From Streptomyces filamentosus (GTDB taxonomy: Bacteria > Actinomycetota > Actinomycetes > Streptomycetales > Streptomycetaceae), in the NCBI RefSeq assembly GCF_014654895.1, contig NZ_BNBE01000003.1, positions 400,501 to 464,500 on the forward strand: DNA of 64,000 bases, in the 5' to 3' direction. Below are positions 62,312-64,000 of this stretch, one piece after another. The number at the start of each line of letters is the position of its first letter. Positions within the stretch are counted from its first letter, which is position 1. Under the pieces are notes generated by a model. That model had not been told where the DNA came from, did not search any database, and saw nothing but the letters and a program-made list of their open reading frames with translations. The position numbers and the translations under genes were made by a program.

Positions 62312-63739
62312 ATGCGCCGAGCGAAAATCGTTTGTACCCTTGGGCCCGCCACCGAAACATACGACCAGATCAAGGCGTTGATCGAGGCCGGAATGGACGT
62401 GGCCCGCTTCAACCTCAGCCACGGCACCTACGCCGAACACGAGGAGCGTTACCACCGGGTCCGCAAGGCGGCCGACGAGACCGGCCGCAGCGTCGGCGTC
62501 CTCGCCGACCTTCAAGGCCCGAAGATCCGCCTCGGCCGCTTCCGCGAGGGCCCCGTACTGCTTGAACGCGGCGACGACTTCACCATCACCGTCGAACCGG
62601 CCGAGGGCGACCGCCACCGCTGCGGCACCACCTACTCCGGCCTCGCCCAGGACGTCACCCCCGGCGAGCGGATCCTCGTCGACGACGGCCGCGTCACCCT
62701 GGAGGTCGTCTCCGTCGACGGCCCCCGGGTCAACACCCGCGTCGTCGAGGGCGGCATGGTCTCCGACCACAAGGGCCTCAACCTCCCGGGCGTCGCCGTC
62801 TCCGTCCCCGCGCTCTCCGACAAGGACGTCGAAGACCTCCGCTGGGCGCTCCGCACCGGCGCCGACGTCATCGCCCTCTCCTTCGTCCGCTCCGCCCGGG
62901 ACATCGAGGACGTCCACCGCATCATGGACGAGGAGGGCCTCCGCCTCCCCGTCATCGCCAAGATCGAGAAGCCCCAGGCGGTCGAGAACATCGAGGAGAT
63001 CGTCGCCGCCTTCGACGGCATCATGGTCGCCCGCGGCGACCTGGGCGTCGAGATGCCCCTGGAACAGGTGCCGATCGTCCAGAAGCGCGCCGTCAAGCTC
63101 GCCAAGCGGAACGCCAAGCCCGTCATCGTCGCCACCCAGATGCTCGACTCGATGATCGACAACTCCCGGCCCACCCGCGCCGAGGCGTCCGACGTGGCCA
63201 ACGCGGTCATCGACGGCACCGACGCCGTGATGCTCTCCGGCGAGACCAGCGTCGGCCGCTTCCCCATCGAGACGGTCCGCACCATGAGCCGCATCGTCGA
63301 AGCCGCCGAGGAGGACGTCCTCGCCAAGGGCCTCCCGCCGCTGACCGAGCGCAACAAGCCCCGCACCCAGGGCGGCGCCGTGGCCCGGGCCGCCGCCGAG
63401 ATGGGCGACTTCCTCGGCGCGAAGTTCCTGGTGGCCTTCACCCAGTCCGGCGACACCGTCCGCCGGCTCTCCCGCTACCGCTCGCCGATCCCCCTGCTCG
63501 CCTTCACACCGGACCCGGCGACCCGCTCGCAACTCAACCTCACCTGGGGCGTGGAGACCTTCCTCGGCCCCCACGTCGACTCCACCGACGCCATGGTCGC
63601 CCAGGTCGACGAGGAACTGCTGCGCATCGGCCGCTGCCGGAAGGGCGACGTCGTGGTGATCACCGCCGGCTCCCCGCCCGGCGTCTCGGGCTCCACGAAC
63701 CTGGTCCGCGTCCACCACATCGGGGACCCGCTCTCCTGA
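62312..63739 (+). CDS. pyk: Pyruvate kinase
   Basis: 475 aa. It transfers phosphate from phosphoenolpyruvate to ADP. The N-terminus RRAKIVCTLGPATETYDQI, MDVARFNLSHGTYAEH, LADLQGPKIRLGRF, VIAKIEKPQAVENIEEI (catalytic Lys and metal-binding Glu), GIMVARGDLGVEMPLEQVP and ATQMLDSMIDNSRPTRAEASDVANAV are all intact. The C-terminal regulatory domain is present. The gene stands alone, divergent from the nucleotidase gene. Streptomyces usually have a second pyk elsewhere. Confidence 0.97.
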   Translation: MRRAKIVCTLGPATETYDQIKALIEAGMDVARFNLSHGTYAEHEERYHRVRKAADETGRSVGVLADLQGPKIRLGRFREGPVLLERGDDFTITVEPAEGDRHRCGTTYSGLAQDVTPGERILVDDGRVTLEVVSVDGPRVNTRVVEGGMVSDHKGLNLPGVAVSVPALSDKDVEDLRWALRTGADVIALSFVRSARDIEDVHRIMDEEGLRLPVIAKIEKPQAVENIEEIVAAFDGIMVARGDLGVEMPLEQVPIVQKRAVKLAKRNAKPVIVATQMLDSMIDNSRPTRAEASDVANAVIDGTDAVMLSGETSVGRFPIETVRTMSRIVEAAEEDVLAKGLPPLTERNKPRTQGGAVARAAAEMGDFLGAKFLVAFTQSGDTVRRLSRYRSPIPLLAFTPDPATRSQLNLTWGVETFLGPHVDSTDAMVAQVDEELLRIGRCRKGDVVVITAGSPPGVSGSTNLVRVHHIGDPLS

Positions 63740-63830
63740 CCCCGGAGGCGCGGGGACACAGCACCCGCGCACGCGGTGGGACACCAGGAAGAACCACGTC
63801 ACCAGAAGTGAAGTGGCGCAATGACGCCCC

Positions 63831-63859
63831 GAGGTCCGGACCCTTCGGGTCCGGACCTC
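63831..63859. terminator. Bidirectional terminator after pyk
   Basis: GAGGTCCGGACCC (63831-63843) and GGGTCCGGACCTC (63847-63859) form a perfect 13-bp stem with the three-nt loop TTC. It lies between pyk and a convergent gene. Confidence 0.85.
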
Positions 63860-63875
63860 GACCGGGTGGCGGTGG

Positions 63876-64000
63876 TCAGTGCTTGGGGCCCACGTGGGCG
63901 TCCATGAGCGCGACGGAGGCTTTGCGGGCGACGGAGATGTTGTAGGGAGCGGTACCGCGAGCGGTGGTCGTCCACTCGACACCGACCTTGTCGAGGGTGT
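63876..64000 (-). CDS. C-terminal end of an unrecognised protein (truncated by window)
   Basis: Only the last 40 residues are in the window: TLDKVGVEWTTTARGTAPYN, then ISVARKASVALMDAHVGPKH and a TGA stop. The frame is open to the window edge with normal actinobacterial codon use. I do not recognise the family. It is convergent with pyk across a strong terminator. Confidence 0.6.
   Translation of the reverse strand, partial: TLDKVGVEWTTTARGTAPYNISVARKASVALMDAHVGPKH

Overview
The window is about 64 kb of very GC-rich actinobacterial DNA. Third codon positions are almost all G or C, GTG and TTG starts are common, and genes often overlap by 4 nt at ATGA or GTGA. The order dnaE ... hisDCBH-priA-hisF ... 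hisI-trpE ... trpC-trpM-trpB-trpA ... lgt ... gltBD ... pyk is the chromosomal core arrangement of Streptomyces, so this is most likely a core segment of a Streptomyces chromosome. I see no rRNA, tRNA, CRISPR array, prophage or intact insertion sequence.

Layout. 1-10.4 kb: the 3' end of dnaE, a 56-aa basic protein, a NYN-domain nuclease-like protein, a two-gene ABC exporter, a DUF2567-like membrane protein, a YbaK deacylase, a LON-domain protein and two large poorly known proteins. 10.6-16.5 kb: an eight-gene histidine operon (hisD-hisC-hisB-small membrane protein-hisH-priA-ridA-hisF), closed by a terminator and followed by the stump of an MFS transporter. 16.8-24.7 kb: a TIGR03085 protein, hisI, trpE, three membrane proteins, then trpC-trpM-trpB-trpA. 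PriA serves both the histidine and tryptophan pathways. 24.8-26.7 kb: a membrane-anchored DsbA-like protein and lgt.

26.8-34.8 kb (minus strand): a compact seven-gene operon with four consecutive ADP-ribosylglycohydrolase paralogues, then a ribokinase-type PfkB kinase, a class III CoA transferase and a CitE-like lyase. It is the most unusual unit in the window. It looks like a pathway that removes ribosyl groups and processes the products, but its substrate cannot be read from sequence. One of the four hydrolases has lost half of its C-terminal metal motif and carries a long Pro/Ala-rich N-terminal extension.

35.0-43 kb: a VIT-family metal transporter behind a DtxR/IdeR-type iron-box-like site, then glutamate synthase gltB-gltD with a 545-nt upstream region holding a GlnR-like box, a mini-ORF and competing hairpins. 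42.6-50.6 kb: a vWA (TerF-like) protein, a VOC protein, a PNPOx-like protein, a TetR regulator, a Tat-exported tyrosine phosphatase, an ankyrin/HEAT protein, a methyltransferase, a zinc metallopeptidase-like protein and a secreted trypsin. 50.6-57.3 kb: a GH35 beta-galactosidase divergent from an AraC regulator, chorismate mutase, asparaginase and aminopeptidase N. 57.4-60.2 kb: a PLP decarboxylase and N-hydroxylase pair that resembles the first two steps of hydroxamate siderophore synthesis but has no synthetase beside it. 60.2-64 kb: a Tat-exported 5'-nucleotidase, pyruvate kinase and the end of an unrecognised gene.

Two regulatory themes recur. Many genes start 6-8 nt after a -10-like hexamer, which suggests leaderless mRNAs, and in four cases that hexamer contains the stop codon of the preceding gene. 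Operon ends are marked by perfect GC-rich hairpins with little or no T tract.
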